IMG/VR virus record: IMGVR_UViG_3300047566_000254
Coordinates: 1 to 49,495 of that record
Direction: 5' to 3' (one strand)
DNA: 49,495 nt
Source of the DNA: a virus
Position numbers and translations under genes: made by a program. The notes below the pieces were generated by a model that was not told the origin of the DNA, made no database searches, and saw only the letters and a program-made list of their open reading frames with translations. Position 1 is the stretch's first letter. Every line of letters starts with the position of its first letter. Below, in pieces: positions 10,170-18,625 of the stretch.

Positions 10170-13100
10170 ATGAGCTGTCCTAATAAGTCACATCCTGAGT
10201 ATAAGAAACTTGTTGAAATATATGGAGAGGGTAAGGCCCTTATTATCTGGGAAAGAAACAATGAACAGATTCCTTCTGTGGAAGAAAGTATTAAACTTCT
10301 TTTCCCTGGCAAGGTATCTGTAGTGGATGCTCTCCGGGCCTGGAATACTGGTACCTTCTCAGGTAAAAACCAAAAACAGTTTGAGCCGGTAATAGATAAG
10401 TTGATACTGTCTGATCCTGATGCCAAAGTTGGTGGTGGGGAATCATTTAATGATGTAAAGACCAGGACCATAGAAGAAGGCAAAAGGATACTAGACTCTG
10501 CACCTGGAAACAGTGCAGTAATAACTCACTCTACTGTCCTTAAATTCCTGCTTCTGTGGGATAAAATGGGCCGGCCAGAAGACCTATCAAAACTCACACC
10601 TGAGATGTACCTAGATGTAAGTACAAAACCAGGTGAGATGGAAAAGGTAAAGGGGACCAATGGAGACATCTTCTTCATCAGACACGGAGAGACAGATGAC
10701 AATGCAGATGGTAACCTCCGGACAGATGACACCATGCTTACTGATAAAGGTACAGCACAGGCTTCAAAAGTAGGAAAGCAATTAAAGGATATAGCTATAT
10801 CTCAGGTGTTTGTATCTCCTTTGCCAAGAGCTGTGCATACTACAAATCTTATTCTACAGCAACAGCCTAAAGAAAAGAAAAAAATAACCCCTGCACCTTC
10901 TTTGCTTCCTGTAGCTCCTCCTAGTGACAGAAAGTTATTTGCAAAAGAATTGACTACAACTATTATTAATCAATTTTCAGGAGCTAATACTGTAAAAGCA
11001 GGTACTGCTAATGCATTAAAAGTAGTAAACAAAGACACATTTGCCCAGAAAAAAGCAATTGCAAATAGTATAGCTGCGCAGATAAATAAAAAGTATGGCC
11101 CAGGTACAGCATCTTATGAACTTAGTAATAGTGATCACTACATAAACATTCATCCTTCTGTTAGTGTTTTGGAAACTGAATGGAAAAGGCTTAATGAAAG
11201 ATATGATGCTGCTTTATTAAAAGATGCTACAAAACTTCAGGAAAAAAATCTTGAAGGTTCTACTGTTACAGAAGAAGGAGATATAGTTCCTTTCTATCAA
11301 ATAACTTCAAAAACTAAACCAGCACCTATAAAAAAGGTTGATAGAATGGTAAAAGCCTTTATTGAATCTCTTGGAGGGCAAATCAATGAGGTTAATGAAA
11401 TAGTAATTGATGGGAAAGTTATTTCAGCAAATGCTGTAGCAAATGTTATTACTCGTACTATTCAAGTGGTAACAGGTAAAGCATCTGCTGATACCTTGCC
11501 GGAAGAAGCTGCTCATATTTATGTTCAATGGCTTCCTACAAACTCAGTACTGCTTCGGGATATGCTAAAGGATATCAAGAATAGGAAAGAGTATAAAGAA
11601 GTAATGGATGAGTATAGTTCAAATCCTTTTTACCAGAATGAAGACGGATCAATAAATGAAGAGAAAATAGCAAAAGAAGCTATTGGTAAAGTTATTGCTG
11701 GGGTTATTGTTGGTAGATATACTAAAGATATTAAAGCAAAGTCATGGTTTCAAAGAGTTATGGATTGGATCAAGAAACTCTTTAAAAATGCTGAGTTTAA
11801 AGAAGTAGCTGAGCCTGAAGTATCTTTTCAAAAAGCTGCAACAGAAATACTTACTGCAGATACATCAAGTCTTGACATGAAAGCAGTAAAAGCTGCACAG
11901 GATAAAGGTGAATACTACTTCCAGTTAAAACCGGAAGAAAAATCAATTGTTGAGAAACAACTAAAATCAGCAACTGATGTGCAGAAAGAAATAGTAAAAG
12001 AAGTCTATCTTGATGTACATGATAGAATAATACTTGATAAGTCTATTAATCCAGCAACAGGTAAACCATTTCATCAGTATAGGGATTTAAAAATTAAAAA
12101 TTTTACGGTATATACTTCTACAACTACTGCAATACACGGTAAAAAAGACATTGTAGGATTTGATGATAATCGTGAGTGGGGAAATGATTTTGATGCATTA
12201 TTAGAAGGTGTTATTTTAGGAAAAAAGCTTGATGAAATAGAAAAAGTATCTGATAGAATTGATGCTGTAAAAGATGAAGCTTATAACTTTTTAAAAGGTC
12301 TTGTTGCTGCATGGACTGCAGATGGTACTATTGCATTACCTCAGGTTATTGTTGCCAATAAAAATGAGGGTATTCCTGGTGCATTACCTATAGCAGGATC
12401 TATTGACTTGCTACTTGTGCATCCTGATGGTGAAATGACAGTAATAGATCTCAAGACTTCTGCTACAAGTATCTTTGAACGTAGTTATAGCAGAAATGCA
12501 TATCCAACAGGCCCGGAGTCTTTACTCCCAGATACACAACTTACTAAAAGCCAAGGCCACTCTATACAAGTAATGACCTATGTAAAACTTTTGAACCTTA
12601 TGGGGTATCCTGTTCGTTCTGTAAGAACTGAACATATACATCTTACAGCAAGTGGTGACAAGGTTACTAAATTTACCTATGAGAAGGCTGTACCAAGAGT
12701 AATGAGTGAAAGTGAAAAGTTTGTCAATAAAATAGTACCTACTAAATATGAAGGTAGAAATAGGTTAGATGAGTTAAATGAAAAGTATGAAACAGGTAAT
12801 CCTACACACAGAAGTTCATTTGGAGAGAGCAAAGAACAGAAGGCTGAAAGATTAGCAGTATATGAAAGTATGGAAGATGCTATTCTCCGGCTCTTTACTG
12901 CTGCTGAAGACTGGCAAAAATATCTTGAGGATCTTAAACACCAAACCGTATTTGATGTAAAGGATGATAGTATCAGAAAAATAGATCACCTTGTTACTAA
13001 AATGCAGACATTGTATGCTGAAGGAAAAAAAGAAGAAATATACCCTCTCTTTCTTTCAGTATTTAATAACCATATAGTAAGTGTATTGAATACAATAAAC

Positions 13101-16100
13101 AATCCTGAGAACATTAAAAAACCAAACTACATCAGGACTGTATATCTTTCTAAAAAATATCTTGATACATTTAAGCCTTTCTTGATTTCCTCTTTTGCAA
13201 CTGCTACAGGTGCAGGTACTCTGTTCAATAAAATAGACATAAATGTAAGAGCAACAGATGTTGCAATTATTGGTGCTATTAAAAATACTGTAAAAGAGCT
13301 GGTACAAGGTTGGTCATCTAATAAAGCATATCTTAATAATGATATACTTGAAGCAGTTTTAAAAATAGACAAAGATATATCAGGAACTAATTTATGGTTA
13401 GATACTTTAGGAAATAGTGGTGTTGTAATTCTTGAAAATGCTGCTAAAATGCTTGCTGCAGCAAGACAGACTGTACGGGAAAATGTAAACAAACAAAAAG
13501 AAGAAGTACATGAACTTGGAAATAAACTGATAGAAGCTGCCGGTACAAAAGATCCTGCAAAGCTTTTCTCTTTTATGTATCAGGTTGGAGCTGATGGAAA
13601 ACGTAATGGAAGAATTGTCTCTCAAAAAGGTACTAATTACAACTCTCTTTTTGAAAAAGTAAATATTCCTTTGTACAATCTTGATGGTACAAGAAAGGAA
13701 TTTTTTAAGACTCCAAGTACACCAGAAGAAATACAGTGGAATAAAGATCTCTATTACCTGAAACAGTCCTATAAAGAATTCATGGAACCTGAGCACACTG
13801 AAGTTGAATGGGTGTCTTATGTGGACTTATATGGTAGACAAAGAAAATCTCCTGAAGCAACTACCACAGAAGGCAAGTACCATAAGTATACAGAACAGTT
13901 CCTAGCTGAGAGAGATAAATACATGGAACAAGATGACTTTGGGAACTGGAAAGCAAAAAAAGGAGAAACAGACCCAGAGTATGTTGCCTGGAGAACTGAA
14001 AATTTTGACTGGAATAACTATATAAAAGCAGATACTGAACTGGATGATGATAACAAACGTATCCCTACTGGCACAGTGACTGAAGCAGGTAACTGGTTTC
14101 CAAAGAAAAAAAATATTGTATCTAGGGAATTTGCTGCAGATGGTACAGACCTTTGGGACTCTACATACAGAAAAATAATGCAGCCCAAAACAAATCTTGA
14201 ACAGGCTCAAAGTGCTTTCTATAAAGGTTATGTAGATCTTATGAGGGAACAAATTGAAAAATTACCTCCCTCTGCTATGTACTGGTTTGAACAAGGTTTT
14301 GTTCCTACACTTAAAGGTAACTTTATAGATGAATTATCTCAGTCTGGAGCAGGTTTTGCAACAATTACAACTCATCAGCTTCGTACATTTTTTGATACTA
14401 CTGCAATGAGTAATCAGTCTGATGTTGCAAAGACCGGAAGTTCAGTTCAGTCTATTCCTATAATGTTTATGGCATCTTTGCAGTCCCAAAAAAGACTAAA
14501 TGAAATAGAGACTCAACTGGAGCAATGGGCCACTAAAAAAGAAGGAATGGATGCCAAAAAGTGGCATGAAAAGAATGATACACTTGTTAATCTCCGTAAT
14601 AAAGAACTGCATAAAATGACTGCAGAACAGATTCACCCTGATCTTGTTCTTGGTCTTGAAGCATTCCTGCATATGGCAGAGAACTTTCACATTATGACAG
14701 GTGTAGAAGATACATTGCTTGCTGTAAGAGACCATTTAAAAACAATGAAATTTCGTACTGCAAGTGGTAAAGAGATTGAAGGTGAAAAATCAAATGCACT
14801 AAGAAGGCTTGAAAAGTTTATGGACATGTGTTTTTACAATGATCCTACTTTTACTAAGTCTGTTGCTGAAGTTGTTATTCAAAAATTACAAAAGGTTACA
14901 TCCGGAATGTCAATTCCTTTTAACATTTTTGGCACTATAAACAACAAAGTTGTTGCTAGGATTAACAACCGTATTGATGCATTAGGAGGAGATTTTTTTA
15001 GCCACAGAGCATATAACCGGGCAATAAAACTCTACAATACTGAACATATACCTGGGTATGTTGCAACTATTGGCAAAACCAAGGATGGTAAAGAGTATGG
15101 AGAAAAGAAAGCCGGTAGCCTTTATGAGTGGCTTACTGATGATTATAACATGGTAAGGCATGCTCACGTAGACCAAAGCAAAGTAAACTTACTTAGCTGG
15201 GGCTATAAAGGCTATGAGGCAGCAGAATGGGAGGTACAATCTCTTGTGGGAAATGCTATTCTTGACAGTACACAGATGAAGTATACTGGTACAGATCCTG
15301 GCAGACATGATTGTTCTATCAGAGATGCCTATTCATTTGATCCTAACACAGGTGAAGCCCATCTTATAGAGGGGTATAAATTTCTTGACAATGATGGTAA
15401 TATTGCAAAAGACCAGGATAAAGCAAGAAAAATGGTAATCAACCGTATCCATGAAACAAATGACAGGATACATGGTAATTATGACTCTGCAAACAAAACA
15501 ATGCTGGAGAGCACTATTGCTGGTAAACTTGCTATTCAATTCCATAAATGGGTATGGCCCAACTTTAAAGCAAGATTTCAGAAAGGTAAATTTGATGAAA
15601 ACCTTGGTGGGGGTATGGATATTGAGGGTAGATATGTTACTCTCTGGAATTTGATGAAAAGTATTGCAAAAACAAAGGAACTTACAAACAGGTGGGGTGA
15701 GCTTACACCTCATCAAAAAAATAATCTGAAGAAAGATCTAGCTGATCTTATGTATTTTGCATCATTCTTCTTACTTGCTCATATTGTAAAAAGTCTTGCT
15801 GCAGGTATACCGGATGATGATCCTGTATTAAAAAAAATGGCAAACTGGTTGAGGTATCAGTCGTCAAGAGGAATGCAAGAAGTTGGTTTGTTTATTCCTA
15901 TAATAGGTGCTGTAGAATCTTATCAATTGGTTCAAAATCCATTTGCAGCAACTAATGCTTTGGCAAAATTTGCACAACTTGTAAGTTCTGCAGTTGAGTA
16001 TCCTTTTTTAGAAGATGATAAAAGATATTACCAAAGAGGAAACTTTAAGGGACAGCTTAAGGTATACAAGTTAAGTAAAGATGTTATACCAATTTTAAGG

Positions 16101-16154
16101 GAGGTCAACAGAATAACTAACCTAAATACAGTAACTACTTTCTATGTGAAGTAG
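10170..16154 (+). CDS. Giant multidomain virion-type protein: permuted histidine phosphatase, zincin-like, PD-(D/E)XK nuclease
   Basis: A 1,994-residue protein, likely packaged and injected with the polymerase. The N-terminus (SCPNKSHPEYKKLVEIYGEG) resembles leaders of large polyvalent phage proteins. Residues about 50-230 carry all histidine-phosphatase signatures but in permuted order: RAWNTGTFSG, GGES (89-92), THS (H120), then FIRHGET (R171, H172, G173), LTDKGTAQA and SPLPRA (R220). At 444-449 PEEAAH sits where a zincin would have HEXXH, so the first ligand is lost; an amphipathic helix (WFQRVMDWIKKLF) follows, as in the upstream giant. A PD-(D/E)XK core is visible as GSID (D746), then VIDLKT (D760, K762) and a downstream Q..Y helix. 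A hydrophobic stretch lies at about 1857-1880. It starts one base after the polymerase stop; a terminator overlaps its own stop. Domain calls are by motif; the molecule's job as a whole is inferred. Confidence 0.8.
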   Translation: MSCPNKSHPEYKKLVEIYGEGKALIIWERNNEQIPSVEESIKLLFPGKVSVVDALRAWNTGTFSGKNQKQFEPVIDKLILSDPDAKVGGGESFNDVKTRTIEEGKRILDSAPGNSAVITHSTVLKFLLLWDKMGRPEDLSKLTPEMYLDVSTKPGEMEKVKGTNGDIFFIRHGETDDNADGNLRTDDTMLTDKGTAQASKVGKQLKDIAISQVFVSPLPRAVHTTNLILQQQPKEKKKITPAPSLLPVAPPSDRKLFAKELTTTIINQFSGANTVKAGTANALKVVNKDTFAQKKAIANSIAAQINKKYGPGTASYELSNSDHYINIHPSVSVLETEWKRLNERYDAALLKDATKLQEKNLEGSTVTEEGDIVPFYQITSKTKPAPIKKVDRMVKAFIESLGGQINEVNEIVIDGKVISANAVANVITRTIQVVTGKASADTLPEEAAHIYVQWLPTNSVLLRDMLKDIKNRKEYKEVMDEYSSNPFYQNEDGSINEEKIAKEAIGKVIAGVIVGRYTKDIKAKSWFQRVMDWIKKLFKNAEFKEVAEPEVSFQKAATEILTADTSSLDMKAVKAAQDKGEYYFQLKPEEKSIVEKQLKSATDVQKEIVKEVYLDVHDRIILDKSINPATGKPFHQYRDLKIKNFTVYTSTTTAIHGKKDIVGFDDNREWGNDFDALLEGVILGKKLDEIEKVSDRIDAVKDEAYNFLKGLVAAWTADGTIALPQVIVANKNEGIPGALPIAGSIDLLLVHPDGEMTVIDLKTSATSIFERSYSRNAYPTGPESLLPDTQLTKSQGHSIQVMTYVKLLNLMGYPVRSVRTEHIHLTASGDKVTKFTYEKAVPRVMSESEKFVNKIVPTKYEGRNRLDELNEKYETGNPTHRSSFGESKEQKAERLAVYESMEDAILRLFTAAEDWQKYLEDLKHQTVFDVKDDSIRKIDHLVTKMQTLYAEGKKEEIYPLFLSVFNNHIVSVLNTINNPENIKKPNYIRTVYLSKKYLDTFKPFLISSFATATGAGTLFNKIDINVRATDVAIIGAIKNTVKELVQGWSSNKAYLNNDILEAVLKIDKDISGTNLWLDTLGNSGVVILENAAKMLAAARQTVRENVNKQKEEVHELGNKLIEAAGTKDPAKLFSFMYQVGADGKRNGRIVSQKGTNYNSLFEKVNIPLYNLDGTRKEFFKTPSTPEEIQWNKDLYYLKQSYKEFMEPEHTEVEWVSYVDLYGRQRKSPEATTTEGKYHKYTEQFLAERDKYMEQDDFGNWKAKKGETDPEYVAWRTENFDWNNYIKADTELDDDNKRIPTGTVTEAGNWFPKKKNIVSREFAADGTDLWDSTYRKIMQPKTNLEQAQSAFYKGYVDLMREQIEKLPPSAMYWFEQGFVPTLKGNFIDELSQSGAGFATITTHQLRTFFDTTAMSNQSDVAKTGSSVQSIPIMFMASLQSQKRLNEIETQLEQWATKKEGMDAKKWHEKNDTLVNLRNKELHKMTAEQIHPDLVLGLEAFLHMAENFHIMTGVEDTLLAVRDHLKTMKFRTASGKEIEGEKSNALRRLEKFMDMCFYNDPTFTKSVAEVVIQKLQKVTSGMSIPFNIFGTINNKVVARINNRIDALGGDFFSHRAYNRAIKLYNTEHIPGYVATIGKTKDGKEYGEKKAGSLYEWLTDDYNMVRHAHVDQSKVNLLSWGYKGYEAAEWEVQSLVGNAILDSTQMKYTGTDPGRHDCSIRDAYSFDPNTGEAHLIEGYKFLDNDGNIAKDQDKARKMVINRIHETNDRIHGNYDSANKTMLESTIAGKLAIQFHKWVWPNFKARFQKGKFDENLGGGMDIEGRYVTLWNLMKSIAKTKELTNRWGELTPHQKNNLKKDLADLMYFASFFLLAHIVKSLAAGIPDDDPVLKKMANWLRYQSSRGMQEVGLFIPIIGAVESYQLVQNPFAATNALAKFAQLVSSAVEYPFLEDDKRYYQRGNFKGQLKVYKLSKDVIPILREVNRITNLNTVTTFYVK

Positions 16155-16164
16155 TTACTGTTTT
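16128..16164 (+). terminator. Intrinsic terminator overlapping the end of the second giant gene
   Basis: A perfect 13-bp stem (ACAGTAACTACTT at 16128-16140 with its complement at 16149-16161) has an 8-base loop and is followed by TTTTA. The TAG stop codon of the giant gene (16152-16154) lies in the descending arm, so the hairpin is part of the coding end. A weaker outer pairing, TAACCT (16118-16123) with AGGTTA (16167-16172), encloses it. There is no comparable T-run in the minus direction, so it chiefly ends the plus-strand giant-gene transcript before the opposing gene at 16170-16571. Confidence 0.85.
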
Positions 16165-16169
16165 ACAGG

Positions 16170-16571
16170 TTAATTAATAAAGACATCTTGTTTAAGATGA
16201 TCTTGGGTGTACTGCTCTTTTCTATAGACAACTTTGCCGTTAACTCTACAGATAGAGCCGTCTTTATTTCTTTTGATAAATTCCTCCGGTTCTTCTTTTA
16301 GTATAGGAGAAAAGGTCTCAATTACATGTATTTTACCTGGCAAAGGCATGCCATCATAAAAATCCATTTTTAACATAGGATCTAAGTTGCCTGTAATGGC
16401 CCCATGCCTCCAAGATTTTATAATTTTTTCCCCTACCACTCTTTCTTCAAGTTGCTTGAGTTTTACAAGAATTATTAAAGACTCATCATCTGTAACACAT
16501 AATGTTCCATGATTACAATCCTCAATTATTACTCTGTGCAACTTTACTTTTGTATCATCATAAGTATTCAT
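16170..16571 (-). CDS. Unknown 133-residue protein with its own host-type promoter
   Basis: I do not recognise this protein. It is soluble-looking, mixed charge, without a signal peptide or membrane segment. The C-terminal part (FIKRNKDGSICRVNGKVVYR) looks like a small beta-rich module. It stands alone between the convergent giant gene, whose terminator it faces, and the divergent lysis operon. A near-consensus Bacteroidetes promoter sits only about 20 bases upstream, so it can be made by host RNA polymerase independently of both main blocks. An isolated gene with a host promoter is a reasonable candidate for an early host-interaction or regulatory factor, but that is inference from position only. 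Confidence 0.75.
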   Translation of the reverse strand: MNTYDDTKVKLHRVIIEDCNHGTLCVTDDESLIILVKLKQLEERVVGEKIIKSWRHGAITGNLDPMLKMDFYDGMPLPGKIHVIETFSPILKEEPEEFIKRNKDGSICRVNGKVVYRKEQYTQDHLKQDVFIN

Positions 16572-16590
16572 ATTCTTAAATATTCTTTTA

Positions 16591-16621
16591 CAAAGTTACA
16601 GCATAAACATTTTATGTGCAA
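16591..16621 (-). promoter_or_regulatory. Bacteroidetes-type promoter for the 16170-16571 gene
   Basis: On the minus strand TAACTTTG (16598-16591) matches the TAnnTTTG -7 box exactly. A TTG -33 element lies at 16621-16619 with a 20-base spacer. The predicted start of transcription is about 16585, giving a leader of roughly 15 bases before the ATG at 16571. Confidence 0.75.
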
Positions 16622-16706
16622 CTCTTTCTGTTCATTTATTTAATTCTAATTTGGCTTCTTGCCGGTTTTTTTGTATATTAATAGTGAGAGATAAAAACAA
16701 TTAATT

Positions 16707-17039
16707 ATGAGCACTACAACTAGTAGAACATGCCTTTATTACTTTGTTCACCTGAATGAGGATCAGTTTCCTATTCCAGGTACAATGTATGCTAAAGGAA
16801 ATAACAATAAAATTGACCAAGGGTATAAGTGCCGGGAAGCTAGGCTCACAGGTAAGGTAATGACTCCACCTGCTGGATATGTACAATGCTTCCCCTCCAA
16901 TGGCCTTAGATACTGGTATCAGCTGGATAGTAAGGGTAACATACTTCCAAACTCTTTGGTGGCTGTAAAAGGGGTTCCCAAGCAGACTGGAGGCCGGCCT
17001 TGTCAGTACATAGAGTACAAAATTTTCAAACACTCATAA
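16707..17039 (+). CDS. Unknown 110-residue protein, first gene of the lysis operon
   Basis: I do not recognise this protein. It has no signal peptide or membrane segment and is rich in Gly, Pro and aromatic residues, with short beta-like segments (VQCFPSNGLRYWYQLDSKGN). This could suit a small structural or tail-associated protein. It is the first gene of the plus-strand run 16707-19491, with 9 bases to the holin-like gene, so it is probably co-transcribed with the lysis genes. No Shine-Dalgarno sequence precedes the ATG, only an A-rich stretch as usual for Bacteroidetes. The 135 bases upstream contain no plus-strand TAnnTTTG box that I can see, so transcription may depend on the phage polymerase. 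Confidence 0.75.
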   Translation: MSTTTSRTCLYYFVHLNEDQFPIPGTMYAKGNNNKIDQGYKCREARLTGKVMTPPAGYVQCFPSNGLRYWYQLDSKGNILPNSLVAVKGVPKQTGGRPCQYIEYKIFKHS

Positions 17040-17048
17040 AATACAGTT

Positions 17049-17309
17049 ATGAACTTTAAAGCATGGTTAATTGACCTTTTTAAGGATGAAAGAGGTGTTA
17101 CCTCTATTAAGCCAGTTGTAGCCCTCATAGGATGCCTATTCCTGAGTGTTACTACTCTTTTGAACAGTTACACTCATGGTGACATTAAGCCGGCTCCTGA
17201 ACTGGTTAATGCAGTCATGATCATAACTGTTGTAGGTATGGGTGCTGATACAGTGGACAAATTCACCAAAAAGGCTCCTTCTGATAAAGAAACTAAATCT
17301 GAAGCTTAA
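17049..17309 (+). CDS. Holin-like small membrane protein
   Basis: An 86-residue protein with two hydrophobic segments, at about residues 20-41 (SIKPVVALIGCLFLSVTTLL) and 52-68 (PELVNAVMIITVVGMGADTV), and a short charged C-terminal tail. This size and topology fit phage holins, which permeabilise the inner membrane at lysis. It lies in the lysis cassette ahead of spanin-like genes and the lysozyme. Its TAA overlaps the ATG of the next gene by one base (TAATG), implying translational coupling. The call rests on topology and position; no specific holin family is claimed. Confidence 0.65.
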   Translation: MNFKAWLIDLFKDERGVTSIKPVVALIGCLFLSVTTLLNSYTHGDIKPAPELVNAVMIITVVGMGADTVDKFTKKAPSDKETKSEA

Positions 17310-17650
17310 TGGCAACAGCTAAAGGCACAGGTGTTAAACAAGGGTTGAAAGCTGCTGCTGGTTCTAAATCAGTAGCAGTTAAAGCCCCATCTATGATGCC
17401 CATCAGCTTCAAGGACTTTAGTAAAGACCCGGTAAAAGGATTACTCTTTATAGTACTGATGGCCATTGGTTATTTGTATGTGGATGGTAAGATGAATTAC
17501 ACCAAGCAAATAGATAACCAAGGTAAAAAGATACAGGTACTTGAAGATAAGGTAGACAAGGTGGTAAACCAGTTGAGAGTATCTGATAGTACCCTGGCAG
17601 CTGCTGAGTCCAAAATAGCTTTGCTTCAACAACTTGGTAAGATAAAATAG
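17309..17650 (+). CDS. Membrane-anchored coiled-coil protein, possible inner-membrane spanin
   Basis: A 113-residue protein with an Ala/Lys-rich N-terminal cytoplasmic segment, one membrane helix at about residues 44-60 (GLLFIVLMAIGYLYV) and a C-terminal coiled coil from about 66 to the end (heptad-like IQVLEDKVDKVVNQL). An N-in, coiled-coil-out arrangement next to a lipoprotein gene is what an inner-membrane spanin looks like. It is coupled to the holin-like gene by a TAATG overlap and has one base to the lipoprotein gene. The spanin role is inferred from topology and neighbours. Confidence 0.6.
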   Translation: MATAKGTGVKQGLKAAAGSKSVAVKAPSMMPISFKDFSKDPVKGLLFIVLMAIGYLYVDGKMNYTKQIDNQGKKIQVLEDKVDKVVNQLRVSDSTLAAAESKIALLQQLGKIK

Positions 17651-17651
17651 T

Positions 17652-18023
17652 ATGAAAGTTATAAAGACCGTAATATATATTTCTACAATCGTAATGATTG
17701 CTTGTAATAACCCTAGTGATTTTTCTGCTACTGCAGTAAAAGATAAATATGAAAAACTTGACTCAGTTCTTATTAAAAGCAAAAGCAATATTACTTCAGT
17801 TGGAAGAGCAAATCAGAAAAGTGATTCAACAATCTCCACGAAAGTAGAGAAGACTGTCAAGAAAATTGAAGTATTGCATAATGAAGTAGTAGTACTTAAA
17901 AAGGAAAACAATGAACTCAAAGCAAAACTTGGTGACACTGTTGTTCGTGTTAATAAGCATTTCAACTTATTGCCAGTCAATGAGCCAGACAACGGTAAAC
18001 CAGGTACCAGCAGTGACGAGTAG
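17652..18023 (+). CDS. Small lipoprotein with coiled coil, possible outer-membrane spanin
   Basis: A 123-residue protein with an N-terminal signal sequence and a lipobox-like end (VMIACNN, Cys at residue 18), followed by a long coiled coil at about 62-97 (VEKTVKKIEVLHNEVVVLKK). Lipidation and a periplasmic coiled coil next to a membrane-anchored coiled-coil protein fit an outer-membrane spanin partner. Its last 113 bases overlap, in another frame, the signal-peptide start of the next gene, as happens in many phage spanin gene pairs. Which proteins pair is uncertain because the next gene also has spanin-like topology. Confidence 0.6.
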   Translation: MKVIKTVIYISTIVMIACNNPSDFSATAVKDKYEKLDSVLIKSKSNITSVGRANQKSDSTISTKVEKTVKKIEVLHNEVVVLKKENNELKAKLGDTVVRVNKHFNLLPVNEPDNGKPGTSSDE

Positions 18024-18615
18024 TGTTACACCTACTGCTGCACCTGTAATAAACCAACAGCTCATACCCATCCCACCTGCAGCTCCTTCCCAGTACCCAA
18101 TGACTAAAGTGCTGGATAATGGAGATACTGTAGTTGTTATGACAGTGCAGCAGGGCAAGGATATGAACAAGAAATTCTTGATGTTCAAAGAGGATATTAA
18201 GAATGCCAAGAAAAAAATTGACACACTGACAGAATCTAATAGCTTTCTCTCAGACTTTAGCAATGCAGTATGGGTAAAGAACCGGGATTATGAAGCTGAT
18301 ATAAAAAGTTTGTCTGATAGAAACACAATACTACTTCAGAAAAGCCAGGCCCTAGGGGACACTATTAAAGCAATGACTGACCGGTTAGTTTTAGACAAAA
18401 TCAGGTTAGACATGGCAAGAAGTGATGCTCAGAATAAAGCCGATCTTTACAAGACTACTGTAGAGATGAGGATGGAAGACTTGAAAGAAAAGTTGGAGAG
18501 GGAAGAAAAAAGAACAAAGTACAACTCAACCAGGTCTTTTATAGAAGGTGGGTTAATAGTAGCTGTTTTGGGAATAGCTGCTGACATGGTACACACATAC
18601 TATTTTAAAAAGTAA
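17911..18615 (+). CDS. Exported coiled-coil protein with C-terminal membrane anchor (unimolecular-spanin-like)
   Basis: A 234-residue protein. The N-terminal signal sequence (TLLFVLISISTYCQS) ends in a Cys-Gln that could be a type I cleavage site or a poor lipobox. It is followed by a Pro-rich stretch at about 33-62, a long helical/coiled-coil region at about 78-205, and a single C-terminal membrane helix (FIEGGLIVAVLGIAADMV) with a Lys-Lys end. Export signal plus C-terminal anchor resembles unimolecular spanins, which link the two membranes. I chose the ATG at 17911 because the signal sequence begins there and an AGGAAA purine tract precedes it; this start lies inside the preceding lipoprotein gene, 113 bases from its end. 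Confidence 0.65.
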   Translation: MNSKQNLVTLLFVLISISTYCQSMSQTTVNQVPAVTSSVTPTAAPVINQQLIPIPPAAPSQYPMTKVLDNGDTVVVMTVQQGKDMNKKFLMFKEDIKNAKKKIDTLTESNSFLSDFSNAVWVKNRDYEADIKSLSDRNTILLQKSQALGDTIKAMTDRLVLDKIRLDMARSDAQNKADLYKTTVEMRMEDLKEKLEREEKRTKYNSTRSFIEGGLIVAVLGIAADMVHTYYFKK

Positions 18616-18625
18616 ATAACATAAA

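Noticed and set aside
1-16150. Many minus-strand open frames opposite the two giant genes
   Set aside because: They are Ser/Phe/Ile-rich mirror frames of the coding strand, without start signals or recognisable domains.
16152-16230. TAG stop recoding, as known for some crAss-like phages
   Set aside because: Reading through the TAG at 16152 enters the terminator and an antisense gene without plausible protein; several other genes end in TAG in tight, sensible contexts (17650, 18023, 20540).
16640-16706. Host-type promoter for the plus lysis operon
   Set aside because: A TTTG and a TATATTAAT occur, but no plus-strand TAnnTTTG box at a suitable distance, so I do not annotate one.
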